A DNA stretch of 64,000 bases from Enoplolaimus lenunculus (Eukaryota > Nematoda > Enoplea > Enoplida > Thoracostomopsidae): assembly GCA_030248215.1 (NCBI GenBank), contig JASANG010000630.1, positions 62,001 through 126,000 on the forward strand, given 5' to 3'. The translations under genes and the position numbers were made by a program. Below the pieces are notes generated by a model. It was not told the origin of the DNA and ran no database searches. It saw only the letters and a program-made list of their open reading frames with translations. Each line of letters starts with the position of its first letter. Position 1 is the stretch's first letter. Positions 12,933 to 24,332 of the stretch are shown piece by piece.

Positions 12933-14379
12933 CTCACCTACTAGTATACGCCAGGTTTAACACTAAAATTCCCACTAAACGTTACCTACGTTCAACGAGC
13001 ACCGTCGTCCTTGGATAAAAAAGGTAGACGCGAATGATTCGGAACAATAACCTTATAAAACCAACACCTAGATTTTGCACACTCAGTGTAACGTAACTTT
13101 TTAACAACAGCTTTTGAAAAACCTAATTTGAAGAAAATCTAACTGCGAAAATTATTGGTTGCAAACTATATTAATTTGAAGAAGACGGGGAAAATTAGTA
13201 TAGCAATTTTGAACAAAGGAAAATGACGCGATTAAGCTATACTTTTTGTCAAAACATACGCTTAACCACCCAACAATGGTATTTTTAGTGTCCGGTTGCA
13301 GCCTAAATCTGCTTCTGGTATAATTAAATTACGGCTGATATGCCACTATGTTCAGAAAAAACACAATTATACTACGCTAGCTACGTGTTTCAGTGCATAC
13401 CTTAAATGTTGAAACTTTAAAGAATCACTTGACTGAGTTTAATAATCAAATATCTAACGATAATTTTTATAAAGTGTCACATTATGAACATATATTTATA
13501 GCTTTTTTCATGTGCTTACTCAGCATTTTCAGTCTTCCAGAAACTGAGGAAATGCTCTGCTGACTAGGTGTTGTGAGCGGCTCCGATTGGTCGGTATAAG
13601 CGACTAGAAAAATGCACAACTAAATTTTGAGTTTTACAAGCCCCAATGGAACTTAAATGGAAAACGTTTTGTCCCTATTATAATACCGGGTAACATTTTA
13701 TCTGAACGTTTATCTGCTATTTATTAAATTAAAAAAATAAATATTGTCTGCTTCTGCTATATAGTGCTAAGCAACTTTCACTTTTTCCACTGGCCGGCCG
13801 GCCTGCGACCAGCGGGACGTCTGATCGGCCTTCTTAGAAAAATCATTTAATGCTACATCATCTAGCTTTTTCTATTTTATTTAGTGCGCGCAACTTTATT
13901 GCCCGGCATATCCTGTGATATTTGGAAGAATTTTGGAATATCATATGATATTCGCATATATGTCTGCGATAATACATTTGGCTATTTGCATGCGGCAATG
14001 ATCACTTGAGATCAAGCATTTAAAGACAGCCAGTGACAAGTGGCATTCAAATTTTGTCATATCCGCTGTTTATAGATCACATTTTATGTTGATATCTTAT
14101 GAACAGGGAAGAAAACATGTTTCGGGCCGCCCAGTTTTAGAACGTGAACCCCGCAAAAGACATGTCTCCGCAACCCACCCGATGTGTTATGCAAAGAAAT
14201 TTGTTCAATTAAATGTTAAATCTTGTTAAAATATATTCTTTAAAATTACTGATTTTGCTTTTGATTCTTTGTTGTAGTATGACCCTTTTCTATTTACTAA
14301 ATATACATCGTTTTGCACACGTTTGACAAACGTATAAAATCAAACAATTGCAGTTGCAAAAATTGTCGTCGCAAACGCA
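12933..14379. other. intergenic, downstream of the receptor gene; contains one copy of a dispersed direct repeat
   Basis: No coding signal. Around 13860-14130 it shares a diverged block with 15005-15240 (TTTTGGAATATCATATGATATTCGCATAT-like core, a GTGCGxGCAACT start and a shared tail). The second copy lies in an intron of the receptor gene. Confidence 0.4.
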
Positions 14380-17300
14380 TTATCCCGATAATATGTACAA
14401 ATCACACATTATTCCACGCCGTATCCAGTATTCAGCCAACAAGAATAATACGCTAACACCAATTCCAGCTGCATAAATGGCAATGAAAATTTTTAATTTT
14501 TCAAATCCAAGCACTTGTGCCTTTTGTATTCCTTGTTCAATTTCCAATAAATGCACAGCCGAACTTTTAATATTCAATTCGTTGACATTGTTCCTAGAGT
14601 CTCTCAGATGTTGAAAAATTATTTCCATTTGAGCCTAAAACAATAATACATAGCTATGGATTGGCGCGATTTAAAACGTTATGTCCCTACAACAATACGT
14701 ATAACATTATGTCGGCATGGTTGATCAGCTTTCAAATTCAAAAGTTTTGAATTGTGTGCTATCCTGATAAAACAGTCACAGTTTGTACTGCAATATCATG
14801 ATATTGTGCATATTGTTGTGAGTATCATATGATATGTTTCCAAATATCTCAGTACGTGAGGTAGCGTATCCAAATTGCCCTGTAGAATAATGGACTAGAT
14901 TTGAAATTTGAATTTGTTGTATTTAGAAATCTATTTAGGGAAAGTTTCCGTTGAAAACGGTAAATTGGGATCTAAATGAACATTCAAAATCAACACTTTG
15001 TTTTCTCTTTTATTAGTGCGTGCCAACTACATTGTTCTGCATAATATGATATTGGTAGGATTTTGGAATGTCACGATATTCGCATATTAAATGTCCTGCA
15101 TCGTTTGAAGTGTTGTTGTTTGTAAGCCTATGCCATATGACATTCACATTTTATCGGCATTTCCGCTATTCGGATAACGATAAATTCGTATTGAAGTCGA
15201 ATCAGCATGGACAACATATGTTTCCGGCTGCCCCAAATATGACGCGAATCAGGCATAAGGAGTCAATGATTTTTTCAAGAAAGTTTCAAATTTTAAAAAA
15301 TGGATAACTTTATTAATTTTTCAAGATTTGAAAATTATCTGTTTAAAATCGACTTGTATGCAAAACTAAGCAACGACAACAGGCTTCATGCGCGTTTAGC
15401 ATTTGAAGTTTGAGCATTTAACTTAAATTTATTATATCTTAACAGTATAGTCAAGCGAAGTTTTCTTCTATATATGGGGGGCCAAAATTACACAGGTAAT
15501 AAACTTATTTTTGACGCACACACAAACCACGAACTATTGCCATAAAATTGACTTCTTTACGTTCCTTCAATTGAGATAATCACAAATAAAACTAACGCAT
15601 TAACGCAATTTAGATCTAAACAACAGGGTGGCAACATAAGTTCGGATTTGGTTTCAAAGAGGCACAAATTTAAAGGCAGCTGCTTATATTATTGTGTATA
15701 AAACAGAGAATTGACATTCTATATAATTTTTGTCGAGATGCTGTTGTGGGGGGCCGGGGTCGATTCTCTAGTTAATGGCTATTCGGAACTCTTGGAGCGA
15801 AAATGCAAAAAAATTAATATCCAATTGGGAAACAATTTACGTATGGTGGCCAAAATTTTAAAACTTACCTGGATATTCCGTATACTATAGCGACCCGAAT
15901 AAGAGGACGGTAATAAGAGGGGGTCCCCATTTTGAGTCATAATCAATAAGAGTCCCTATCCCGAATAAGAGTCCGTTAACGGATAGTCTCTAAACCCTAA
16001 TTAGAGTCCATAAATGTCGAATATCCCTAATTCTATACTTAAATATATTAAGACACGGGCAATTACAAACTAACAGCATAAATAGTCCGTAACCGAATAA
16101 CAAAGCGTACCCTCTGCAGAGGCCAAATAATATCAGTCCCCCCTCTTATTCGGGTCACTACAGTATACTTGAATGCCCCGCGTTTGTGACCCTTTCAGGG
16201 GCTGCTTGTAAACTGGTTTACAGCTATTCATATATCAGCTTAAAAATAACGCGATTTCCGTTATACTTCGCAACTTAGAATTGTGCTTTACATTCAGCGT
16301 TTAGGCTTTTAAAATGAAATACATAGCTACTACAAAAAGACAACTAACCTCTCTTTCGCTTTTGACCAATTGATAAAAGTAGTATGAGGCAGGCGCGGTA
16401 TCGGCGAATGCAACATGAATTTTTTCCTTCATACAAAATGGATTTTGATTTGAAGTAATGTAGCTGAACGTTGTGCCGTCCAAACTATCGTCAATGATTG
16501 GCACAATACGAGCATGATTTCTCTGAAAATATAACGTAACGTGTTAGTAGTTCTCACCGTATTTCTAACTAGCAGATATATGGCTAGGTAGGTAACCGAG
16601 AGCAAAACATTAGATTTAGCCTTAGGTTTAGGCTTCGTTTTGTAGACACAATTCTCTAGCTTACATACTCCGCCAGTTTATTAAATGGCATGAGTTTATC
16701 TCTGGCCTGTGGGTAACGGGGAGGTAGTACTCAGACTCACCATGGCATAGCTTTGAAATCGCTCGTAGGTAAATTAAGCCTCTAATTGGAACTTTAAAAA
16801 TGTTTTATTTTTACATCTTCCAATCCAAATTTTGATTACTGCTTGAGCAATTGCAGTTGTTAATATTTTTAAAGGACGAAGTTTTATGGGTCATCCGCCT
16901 TATAATGCGCGCGCTAATATAAAAATTTGTCCAACCACCCGTTAGGGATCTGTGTACAAATCGAAGCTGGAAGTAGCGTGTAGGTACAATTTTATGCGTT
17001 AAAAATTAAGTAAAATAAATAAGTGTATATATGTATTTGTGTTGTTGTTATGTATGTTTGCGATGCAATATGAACACAGTGCAGTATGTCTTTACGTCCT
17101 CGTTCGGGACTACCGGACTTTATTGTCGTCTCGTAATATAGTGTGTTAAAACGACGTTGGGCCTTACTCAGACCCAGACTTTTTTGCAGTAGCGCGTGCA
17201 GTATCACGTGGATGTTCCACTAGGCTGTCTACGACTGATCGACAAAGTTTTCCTTTACCAACTGGTTTCAATCGCTGGCTACTCTCTAAAAGCTTAAACC

Positions 17301-19561
17301 AACTTGATTTAAGCTTAAGGAAATGTAGCAGTATTAATCTATGTTTCTAGATTAACTAAACAAACAGGCAGGTTTACGCTTAAACTCATTAAAAACTTTA
17401 CATGTTAGTTTAATCTAAACTTATGAACTCTTGGAAACACTATTTTAAGGAAAACTTAAAATTCTAGTTCAGTTAGTCCGTCCAGCCATTTAAGTTTTAC
17501 TAAAACAAATATTCAAGTATTGTTCAGCTATAATTTACGTTTAAGTTTTTAGAGAGTACATATCAAAAATTACGCGATAGAATGAAACAAACCACATCTA
17601 ATTCACGGTGAAATAAATAGCTTTGTGAGGTGGTACGATACATAATAAAATACATCATAAACGGTTGATAACTCAAATGTAAATGCTTACCTTGATCAAC
17701 GATACCATATTCGAAGATTCGACACCAACGTAACACTTTTCGCTGTGTTCGTTAACGAATTGCAGCATTTCTTCTCGGTCTTTGACAATTTTGGGTGGAT
17801 TTTGTACGTAAGCGTTAGCCAAATCCGTCGTGACTGAGCGTTGCCATATCCGGCCGGTGCTGGTTGCATGATGGCTGAAATCGAGCCCAAACGGCAATAG
17901 TTGTTTCCACTTTACCGAGTCTGGATTAACGACCATTGTGCACGATTTGTCGGTTATTTTTGTGACTAACTGTTCCGTTGTTCTGAAACAAATGATTATA
18001 GTTTCTAGCCGCGTATCCAGAAGTTTCTGACTGGGGGCAGCGCAATATGCAGTGAAAAAAATCGGCGGTCGAAGCGAACCAGAAGCCAAATACAACTTTT
18101 GTGCTTCAACATTTTGCACTTTTGGGGGTCATGGCTTCGAGTAAAAACATCATGCATACTACGCCTGAAGTTCAGTCTCGGAGCTGGTGTAAAAAGGTAA
18201 TTTTGTCTGCAGAGTTTGAACCGGGGCCGTAGCCAAGGGGGGGGGGCTCAGCCCCCCCCCCTGGCAAAATCATGGCCATTTAGAAGATTTTCAATCTTGG
18301 TGGTATAAGTAATTGAAAACCATTGAATACCCCGCCAGAAAAAGTTTACGCCCCGCCAACTAAGGTGAGCTGGCTACGGGCCTGGTTTGAACTTTATACA
18401 TATCATGAAATGTCACCTATGTACTCAATAACATGCATGATCTATGCATGCTTGGGCCCATGTAAAGATCAGGGACGGATCGTTTTTCGGTGGGACTGCA
18501 ATAGAGTAAGTTTAAGCTTTAGACTAAACTTTTTTGCTTGACTTAAGCTTAAACGTAGGCTTAGGCTTAGGAATATGCTCATTCTTACGCTTAGGCTTAG
18601 GCGTCGGCTTAGGAATATGCTTACAATACTGTTCCGCCGCTGTTCTTTACATTGGCCCAAACATTATAACATGGTGTACGCAAGTGATTGTGAAAATTGC
18701 ATATTACTCAAACGGCAGTGGCAACGGCCGGTCACTAGTAATCGCTAATGCTAGCGCGTTCTTGTACAACGTCACTAGAATTGTCAACGCTAACGCCCAA
18801 ATTGCCCACGACAATTTGACTGAATGAAATGCACGCAGTTCAACTGCAGTAATCCAATCTTCGTTTGGCAATAATGCAATATCGCTTAAAGTAAGTTGAC
18901 GTTGTAGCAAGTTTCGTGGCAACTCGCGATAATTTGCGGATCTCAATTGTTCACGTTTTGACAGTTCCGGGTTAGAATTCCAAATCTTAGTCGATTTGAG
19001 ATAAATCGCGGCAGATTTATTAGAAGTTTGGTGCGATTTCGCGAACAAACGATTATGAAATATTGCACTAAGACACTGGACAGATTTAGTTGCGATAAAG
19101 CAACAAACCAACGCAACCCATACTCGAATCGAAAACCCGTAGAATAAGACAAATTGGCCAAAACCGCCCGGGACAGGTTTATGAATGAAAAACGCTGGCT
19201 TTTCTTGAATAATTGGCATAGTCCACGTTCCGTTAATATCGCCTATATATCCTGGTGAAGATGCGTATACCATCGCGTTAACGTTCATGTCAAATAACGC
19301 TGAATCAGGCACCGCTTCGTTTCTGAATAAATGCACTCGAAAGCCTAGCCGGTTGAGCACTGTGTACAACGTTTCCAAGTCCACACCCAAAAATGAACAG
19401 TCATTAGGATAATGCGGATAGCAATGTTCGACCCATGGTGGATACGGTGAACCGCTCAAATAAATATCTTTGGTGCAAGTAGACGGTTTGTTTTCTGGAA
19501 GGAACATTGTCAAAGACAATCGAAATTTTGATACCAACAGGTCGTCGTACAGTGCTTGAAT
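14380..19561 (-). CDS. divergent ionotropic glutamate receptor-like channel (IR/iGluR superfamily), four exons, 5' incomplete
   Basis: Minus-strand exons 19561-18708, 17982-17691, 16522-16349 and 14634-14380 (stop TAA) join in frame with canonical sites; the GA|A split codon at the first junction restores LPLPFE. The visible part is about 524 residues. Residues 1-140 match ligand-binding lobe S1 (SGSPYPPWVEHC, FLGVDLETLYTVLNRLGF). M1 is about 143-165, M3 about 251-272 followed by LPLPFE. Lobe S2 is about 283-440 (SCTMVVNPDSVKWKQL, CYVGVESSNMVSLIK, CMKEKIHVAFADTAPASYYF). M4 is about 487-508 (LKIFIAIYAAGIGVSVLFLL). The pore signature SYTANLAAFLT is replaced by TLYKNALALAIT, and the S1 Arg that holds the amino-acid carboxylate is not seen, so glutamate is an unlikely ligand. 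Probably a chemosensory or otherwise specialised membrane channel subunit. Neither signal peptide nor amino-terminal domain was located. Confidence 0.88.
15005..15240. repeat. intronic copy of a dispersed repeat
   Basis: Diverged direct relative of the block at 13860-14130, here in the last intron of the receptor gene. It shares the TTAGTGCG(T/C)G start, the GATTTTGGAAT and GATATTCGCATAT motifs and a tail with CATATGTTTCxGGC. No ends can be defined well. Confidence 0.45.
15881..16166. mobile_element. TIR element, TAGTGACCCGAATAAGAGG family, intronic
   Basis: Left end ACTATAGCGACCCGAATAAG and right end CTTATTCGGGTCACTACAGT are inverse complements with few mismatches. The interior repeats GAGTCCxTAAxxxGATA motifs and AATAACAxxGxGTACCCTCTG. 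It is 286 bp with no coding capacity and lies in the last intron of the receptor gene, beside the 16349-16522 exon. Confidence 0.75.
17281..17565. repeat. foldback-type element with CTCTAAAAGCTTAAAC ends
   Basis: Starts ACTCTCTAAAAGCTTAAACC and ends GTTTAAGTTTTTAGAGAGTA. The interior is full of short GTTTAAGCTTAAA-like palindromes. A related copy ends at about 51380 (AGTTTAAGCTTTTAGAGTAT). It sits in an intron of the receptor gene. Confidence 0.5.
18225..18382. mobile_element. MITE-like element, GGCCCGTAGCCAGC family
   Basis: Starts GGCCGTAGCCAAGG and ends GAGCTGGCTACGGGCC. A central run of G then C (18236-18260) forms an extra hairpin. It is 158 bp and non-coding. Relatives lie at 32811-32969, 36056-36220, 46518-46670 and 56641-56790. 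Confidence 0.65.
18455..18657 (+). mobile_element. TTAGGC-core MITE-like element, intronic
   Basis: Starts GGCCCATGTAAAGATCAGGG and ends CTGTTCTTTACATTGGCC. Between them are two clusters of TTAGGC units separated by GGAATATGCTCATTCTTACG. It is 203 bp. The right end lies only 50 bp from the 3' edge of the receptor exon ending at 18708. Confidence 0.85.
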
Positions 19562-19841
19562 CTACATAGGTAGATACTATTTTTGAATTGTTAGTATATA
19601 GGCTCTTGTGCAATTCCCTCTACATATAAATTTAAGCCTCAATCTTGGCATAAGCCTGTGGCACAGTGGAAGTTTACAAGATCCCTCTTTGGCAGGCCAG
19701 GATTTTGAAAAAGAGTTGCGTTTTTGTTTTAAAGATTGCGAAGGAGGCATTTCTTGCTTTTACAATTTTAAAACAGTAAAACCCCTGAACCAAAAATGAT
19801 TTTAATATCCGTTTGACCTTATAATGATCAAGAGTATATAT

Positions 19842-20265
19842 CAGAGTTCCATCGCAATTCCAATTCCGACTAAAATTCCGGCAAAATTTCACATCCGATT
19901 CCGGTTCCGGCTGATTGGTGTTCCGATGCCGGAATTTTGATTTTTCGGTTATGAGTTTTTACGATGATTGAACTTATATTTTGTTCTTTTCGTTTTGTTT
20001 CGTTCATTAGCAATTATTTTGTTGGTTTTTTCTTAGTAAATATTCCGAGTTGTTACGTGTACACCGTCAGCTATATAAACAATTTCTACTAAAACTGTGA
20101 ACAGCAACGGAAACAGGGTTACTGCAACAAAAGGTAAAAGGCATACACCTTTAACTTTTTAATAAAATTACCAAAAAATTGATTCCGATTCTGATTCCGG
20201 TTCCGACAGAAAAATTTGATTCCGATTCCGCTTCCGACAAATCTAGTTCCGGTTGGAACCATGGT
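19842..20265. mobile_element. diverged GGGTGCAACCGGAATTCC-family element
   Basis: Rich in ATTCCGATTCCGGTTCC motifs at both ends in opposite orientation (CAATTCCAATTCCGAC at left, GTTCCGGTTGGAACC at right). No coding capacity. It lies just upstream of the first solid receptor exon. Confidence 0.45.
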
Positions 20266-20478
20266 ATATATCATTTTGATTTTCTGCTAAATCTAAGAAT
20301 ATTTTATTGCAAGCAGTTCCGATGCGCTTCTGATGTACGAAGTAAAAACAGTAACGTTGACTCTACTTAATGAGGTCGATTTTTTATGTGCCCTATATAA
20401 ACACTGGACTTGTGCAAAAATCCATATATAGAAAGTTGTAAACTTTTTACGCGTTTTGAAAGATGTTGCTTGAATTTC

Positions 20479-20720
20479 GGTCCTTGTATAGAACAGGGCC
20501 AGTCCGTTTTCCTGTAGGGCTGTGATACAATTAGTTTAAGCTTTAGCCTAACTGTTTTACTTAGCTTTAAGTTTAGGCGTATATTTAGGCTGAGGAATAG
20601 ATCAGCTTTAGGTTTAGGCTAATACGAATAGGTCATCCTTACGTTTAGGCTTATGCTTAAACTGGGGAATATGCTTATATATACTACTGTTCTGGCCTTG
20701 TTCTATAATATATACATGGG
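20479..20720 (+). mobile_element. diverged TTAGGC-core element, TATAGAACAGGGCC end variant
   Basis: Starts GGTCCTTGTATAGAACAGGG and ends CCTTGTTCTATAATATATACATGGGC. The core has degenerate TTTAGGC units and the AATATGCTTATA motif shared with the family. Confidence 0.6.
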
Positions 20721-20754
20721 CGAAAACTTCGAAAGCATTTCAAATAGCGCTTAC

Positions 20755-20928
20755 ACGATTTAGACGAACAGCAAACATTTTTTCAAAATATATACAACGG
20801 TTGTGTTTCAATGAAGTTATTCTAGGAAAAATACCTAAAGGAACGTGAATCGTATACAGTGGATCTCGATCCAATTTTACAGTGTTAATATCAAAACAAA
20901 GCTCGAAATTAGTGATTTTCGCCAACAT
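20755..20928 (-). CDS. possible 5' exon of the receptor gene
   Basis: An ATG at 20928 opens 58 codons that end exactly at a strong donor (AATCGT|GTAAGC at 20754) in phase 0, which fits the phase-0 acceptor of the exon at 19561. The peptide (MLAKITNFELCFDINTVKLD start) shows no signal peptide. A TTTTAAG acceptor-like site 26 bp upstream would make it an internal exon instead; the sulfurtransferase gene uses the same TTTTAAG type once. The link to the receptor rests on position and phase only. Confidence 0.35.
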
Positions 20929-21199
20929 TTTTAGTCGTAATTCGATCTCTTAAAACGTTTTTAGCACGAGCCAGGCAAACAAAAAATAGTTGCTTTTGCG
21001 AAAAAGTAGTATATTTTTGTGGGCAAAACACAACTTTTACTGTTAATGAAAATGCTCCGGAAGTGAAAAATTTTACGGAATCCATATGACATTAAGTTTG
21101 ACCACTTTATTTGACAAGTAATTGTAAACACTGTAAGAGCAGACGTATAAAGCTAACAAAAGTATATATTCCAATAAATGTAATTCCTGCAAAGCTTGA

Positions 21200-21312
21200 A
21201 CATTTTTCTGTTGTGCTAGAAAACAGTAAGCTTAAGCTTTAGACTAATTTTTTGCTTGACTTAGGCTTAGGCTTAGGAAAATGCTCATTCTTACAGTTAG
21301 GCTCACGCTTTA
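21200..21312 (+). mobile_element. truncated TTAGGC-core element
   Basis: Carries the family's GTAAGCTTAAGCTTTAGACTAA block, three TTAGGC units and the GCTCATTCTTACxxTTAGGCT block, but neither end of the inverted repeat is present in full. Confidence 0.55.
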
Positions 21313-21519
21313 ACAGGTAATTTTAATGTAATTTGATACCCGATACTCTGTTATGCACTTACGGAGTGTTACTTTGTTTAACCCACTCTCCGGCACCTTC
21401 CGTCACTGGTTTATATGGGCTATTGCAATTATCCGTTGAATTATACGTTTATTTGTCTTGTATCGAAAGCATAATCCATAATGCAAGGTTATACCAAAGA
21501 ATGTGCTTTCAAAACTTAT

Positions 21520-22200
21520 AAAGGTATGCTTTAAAGTTTCGAACTCAACTTCATTTGGGCCTGAAGTTATTGATGTACTATAATTAGCTTTAAAGTTTCG
21601 AACTCAACTTCATTTGGGCCTGGAGATTTTTATATACTATAATTAGGGACAAATTTCATTTATGGTCTCTAATTCGGGTTTAGGAACTATCCACTTATGG
21701 GCTCTTATTAGAAATACTGTAGTGACCCGAATAAGATGGAGTAGTAAGAGGGTCTCCATTTTGGGTCCCTATCAATAGGAGTTCGTATTCCTCAAAAGAG
21801 TCCGTATGCGGATAGAGTCCCTAAACCCTAATTAGAGTCCATAAATGTCAATTATGCCTAATTTTTAGCACATAAATGACTCCAGGCCCAAATGCAGTTG
21901 AGTTCGAAACTTTAAAGCATACTTAAGCTTTGAAGGTACATTCCTAAGTATAACCATGCTTCGCTCAAGCTTTTGATGCAAGGCCAACAAACGTTTAATT
22001 CAACGGATAGTTGCAATACCGAAAGGACGGGTTAAAAATAAATAACGGTCCGTACCCGAATAACAGACTGGTACCCTCAAATAAATATCAGTCCCCCCGC
22101 CGCTTTTATTCGGGTCACTACAGTACGAACTTCTATTGATTGGAACTCAAAATGGGGACCCCCTATTATTACTCCAACCTCTCTTATTTGGGTCACTAGT
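21520..22200. repeat. composite of nested TAGTGACCCGAATAAGAGG-family copies
   Basis: A nearly complete copy runs from about 21714 (ATACTGTAGTGACCCGAATA) to 22126 (ATTCGGGTCACTACAGTA). Outside it are partial, partly inverted family fragments, including CTCTTATTTGGGTCACTAGT at 22182-22201. Two tandem copies of a TTTAAAGTTTCGAACTCAAC block (21528 and 21590) face an inverted copy at 21890-21925, so at least one insertion into an older copy has occurred. Confidence 0.6.
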
Positions 22201-22308
22201 ACTTAGCAGCTTAGCAGTTAAACGGAACGTTGACGAACCCGGTCGGGTAAGTGAAGATACAATAGTTTGTAAAAAACTGCGTATATTCATTTTCTTACTA
22301 TACATGCT

Positions 22309-22482
22309 TTACGATTCTAACTCGCCGTAATCAATATCAAATTCAAACATTTCGGTCGAATCTAGCGTTGAGTTGCTCGATGCATTGAATTCAGTTGTGT
22401 TTGCTCCTACGCCAAAGAAACGATTAAGTTCTGCCGTGACGTTGACTCCAGGTAACAGTATTCCAACAATCTTAACTAATGT
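22309..22482 (-). CDS. candidate exon with four N-glycosylation sequons
   Basis: On the minus strand an AAATTTCAG acceptor is followed by 57 codons in the only open frame, starting TLVKIVGILLPGVNV and ending at TAA (22309-22311). Four sequons (NVT, NTT, NAS, NST) suggest an extracellular segment. A GTAAAG donor overlaps the stop, so it could be internal. It may be the ectodomain of the receptor downstream, or the 3' end of another minus-strand gene. I do not recognise it. Confidence 0.4.
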   Translation of the reverse strand, partial: TLVKIVGILLPGVNVTAELNRFFGVGANTTEFNASSNSTLDSTEMFEFDIDYGELES

Positions 22483-22589
22483 CTGAAATTTGAAATAATA
22501 TCTAATCTTGACTAAAAACTCAAAAAATTTGCTTTCTTCAGTAGTCGATTCACATAAACTTCGAAAATTTTGAGCTCTTGTACACGTTT

Positions 22590-22770
22590 CGCTTATATTT
22601 AAGGTTAAGGCTTAGGCTTAATTAAAGGCATAGAAAAAGGTTTATGCTTGAAAAAAGGCATAGGAAAAGGTTTATGCTTAGGCTTCGGTTTATGAAACCG
22701 TTTTTCAAATCTAAGCCTGAACATTTTAAGCTTGCACCTTAGCCTAAATCTAAGTCTGTGCGAAAAGTGT
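22590..22770 (+). repeat. degenerate TTAGGC-related sequence
   Basis: Alternating GGCTTAGGCTTA and GGCATAGxAAAAGGTTTATGCTT units, apparently a decayed member of the TTAGGC element family without recognisable ends. A 105-residue Lys/Pro-rich minus-strand frame here is a by-product of the repeat. Confidence 0.4.
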
Positions 22771-23118
22771 CCAAGAGCCGAATTTTTATAAGCTACTTTT
22801 AGGTGTAATTTTAAGAAAAGATAATCAGATATTTGGTGCCGAACTACAGGCATGAAGCTCATGGCCGTTGGTAAAATTTCCATAAACAAAAACAACGCAA
22901 AATTTGATACCAACAGCCACATTTCTTAACCATACTCACAGGTGGGATGTTATTGCGAGCACTTGCAAGCCATATATCACGTTTTCTACGCCAGCCACCC
23001 TGAAAAAAGTTGCGAACTATAATAATTGCATCAACTCAACTGATCTAAATATATATAATCAATGCAATGCATTTGTAATGCATGTAGAAACTGGGTATTC
23101 ATTTTGTCTTGCCAAAAC

Positions 23119-23296
23119 GGCCCATGTATACAACAGAGCCGGAACATTAGTATAAGCATATTCCTGAGCCTAAGCCTAAGCCTAAGCCTAAGCCTAAGCC
23201 TAAGCCTAAGCCTAAGCAAAAATTAGTCTAAAGCTTAAAACAGACTCTATTTTAGCCCCTCCAGCAAACAATCCGGCCCTGCTCTATACATGGTCC
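23119..23296 (-). mobile_element. TTAGGC-core element with a perfect eight-unit telomere-type run
   Basis: Starts GGCCCATGTATACAACAGAG and ends CCGGCCCTGCTCTATACATGGTCC. Positions 23168-23217 are eight uninterrupted GCCTAA units, equal to (TTAGGC)8 on the minus strand. A second partial copy abuts at 23297-23397 and repeats the right-hand half. Confidence 0.85.
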
Positions 23297-23441
23297 GTTA
23301 AGCCTAAGCCTAAACAAAAAATTAGTCTAAAGCTTAAACTGACTCTATTATAGTCACTCTGGAAAACAATCCGGCCCTGCTCTATACGTGGGCTGCCGAA
23401 ACTAACTAAAATTGAGCTGGTATATATGAACGTTGAATTAC

Positions 23442-23521
23442 TTCACTGTCTCCATTATCGGTATCGTCAGTCGTTGCTGAACATGTCATTTTGCCAGATT
23501 CAGAATCGGTAGCGCAGTTTT
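23442..23521 (-). CDS. weak candidate exon upstream of the sequon-rich exon
   Basis: A TTCTACAG acceptor and a GTAATT donor bound 80 bases open in one frame (Ser/Thr/Asp-rich, KMTCSATTDDTDNGDSE). Its end phase matches the exon at 22482. Evidence is splice signals and phase only. Confidence 0.25.
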
Positions 23522-23892
23522 CTGTAGAACGAAAAGTGAAAACTGTGCACACATTTATAGGTGTATATACTTTCAAACAGCTACAGACCGTGTGTTGTCT
23601 TTGCCGAAATTTTATGATGTTTTTAATACATCATCTTAAATTTTTTCCTGTTGTAGGCCTAAATACACCCCCTCAAGATTTGGCTATTAAGTTAACACTT
23701 AGGCCCTAGTTCACGCTTAGACTTAGATAAAGAATTTGGCTCATGTTTATAATTAAAAAGATTAGCACAGCCCTTTTCCGAAACCTAAGCTTAATCGTAC
23801 GTTTAGGCTAATCTTGGGCCTGAACCGCACGTTCATGAGTGCACACAACTGAACATCAAAAAACGTTTTAAAAGTATACATTTCGCAACCCT

Positions 23893-24073
23893 TTGACAGG
23901 GTCAAGGTTGCGCTATATTTGTTGTGAAGCGCTGTCCGTCACCATCGGTCACTGTCCGGCACCGTGCGTCACAGTCAGTCAACATACGGCATCGTACGCG
24001 CGTAGGATCCCGCACGTTGACGGAACGGTACCGGACAGTGTTAGACATCATCTTAGGTGTAGTGCCTCTATAA
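23893..24073. mobile_element. GC-rich foldback element, TTGCGCTATA family
   Basis: Begins GGGTCAAGGTTGCGCTATAT and carries CCGTCACxxTxCGGCACCGTGCGTCAC repeats, then a decayed right end (GTGCCTCTATAAC). A better preserved relative lies at 42233-42451. Confidence 0.5.
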
Positions 24074-24332
24074 CATGCTACTTAATCAGTAGATAAAACA
24101 CCAACGGAGTCAACTAGACCTATGCCAAAGTTCAAGTCATACATGAAAACTTGCTGGGTCTTGTACACTTCCGCCACAGAATCATAATCAGGTTTAGATT
24201 TACGCTCAGGCTTAAGAAAAGGCTTATTTAACCGCAGAAATAAAATTAGCAGCTTGAGTCAAACCCTAAGCCTTAGCGTCAAATGTCGCGGGAACGTATA
24301 CGAAAATGAAAAACCAAACACTAATACTAAGC

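Noticed and set aside
22605-22922. Lys/Pro-rich minus-strand frame of 105 codons
   Set aside because: Most of it translates degenerate TTAGGC-type repeats.
23168-23217. A true chromosome end or telomere
   Set aside because: The run is only eight units, sits inside an inverted-repeat element and is flanked on both sides by ordinary sequence.
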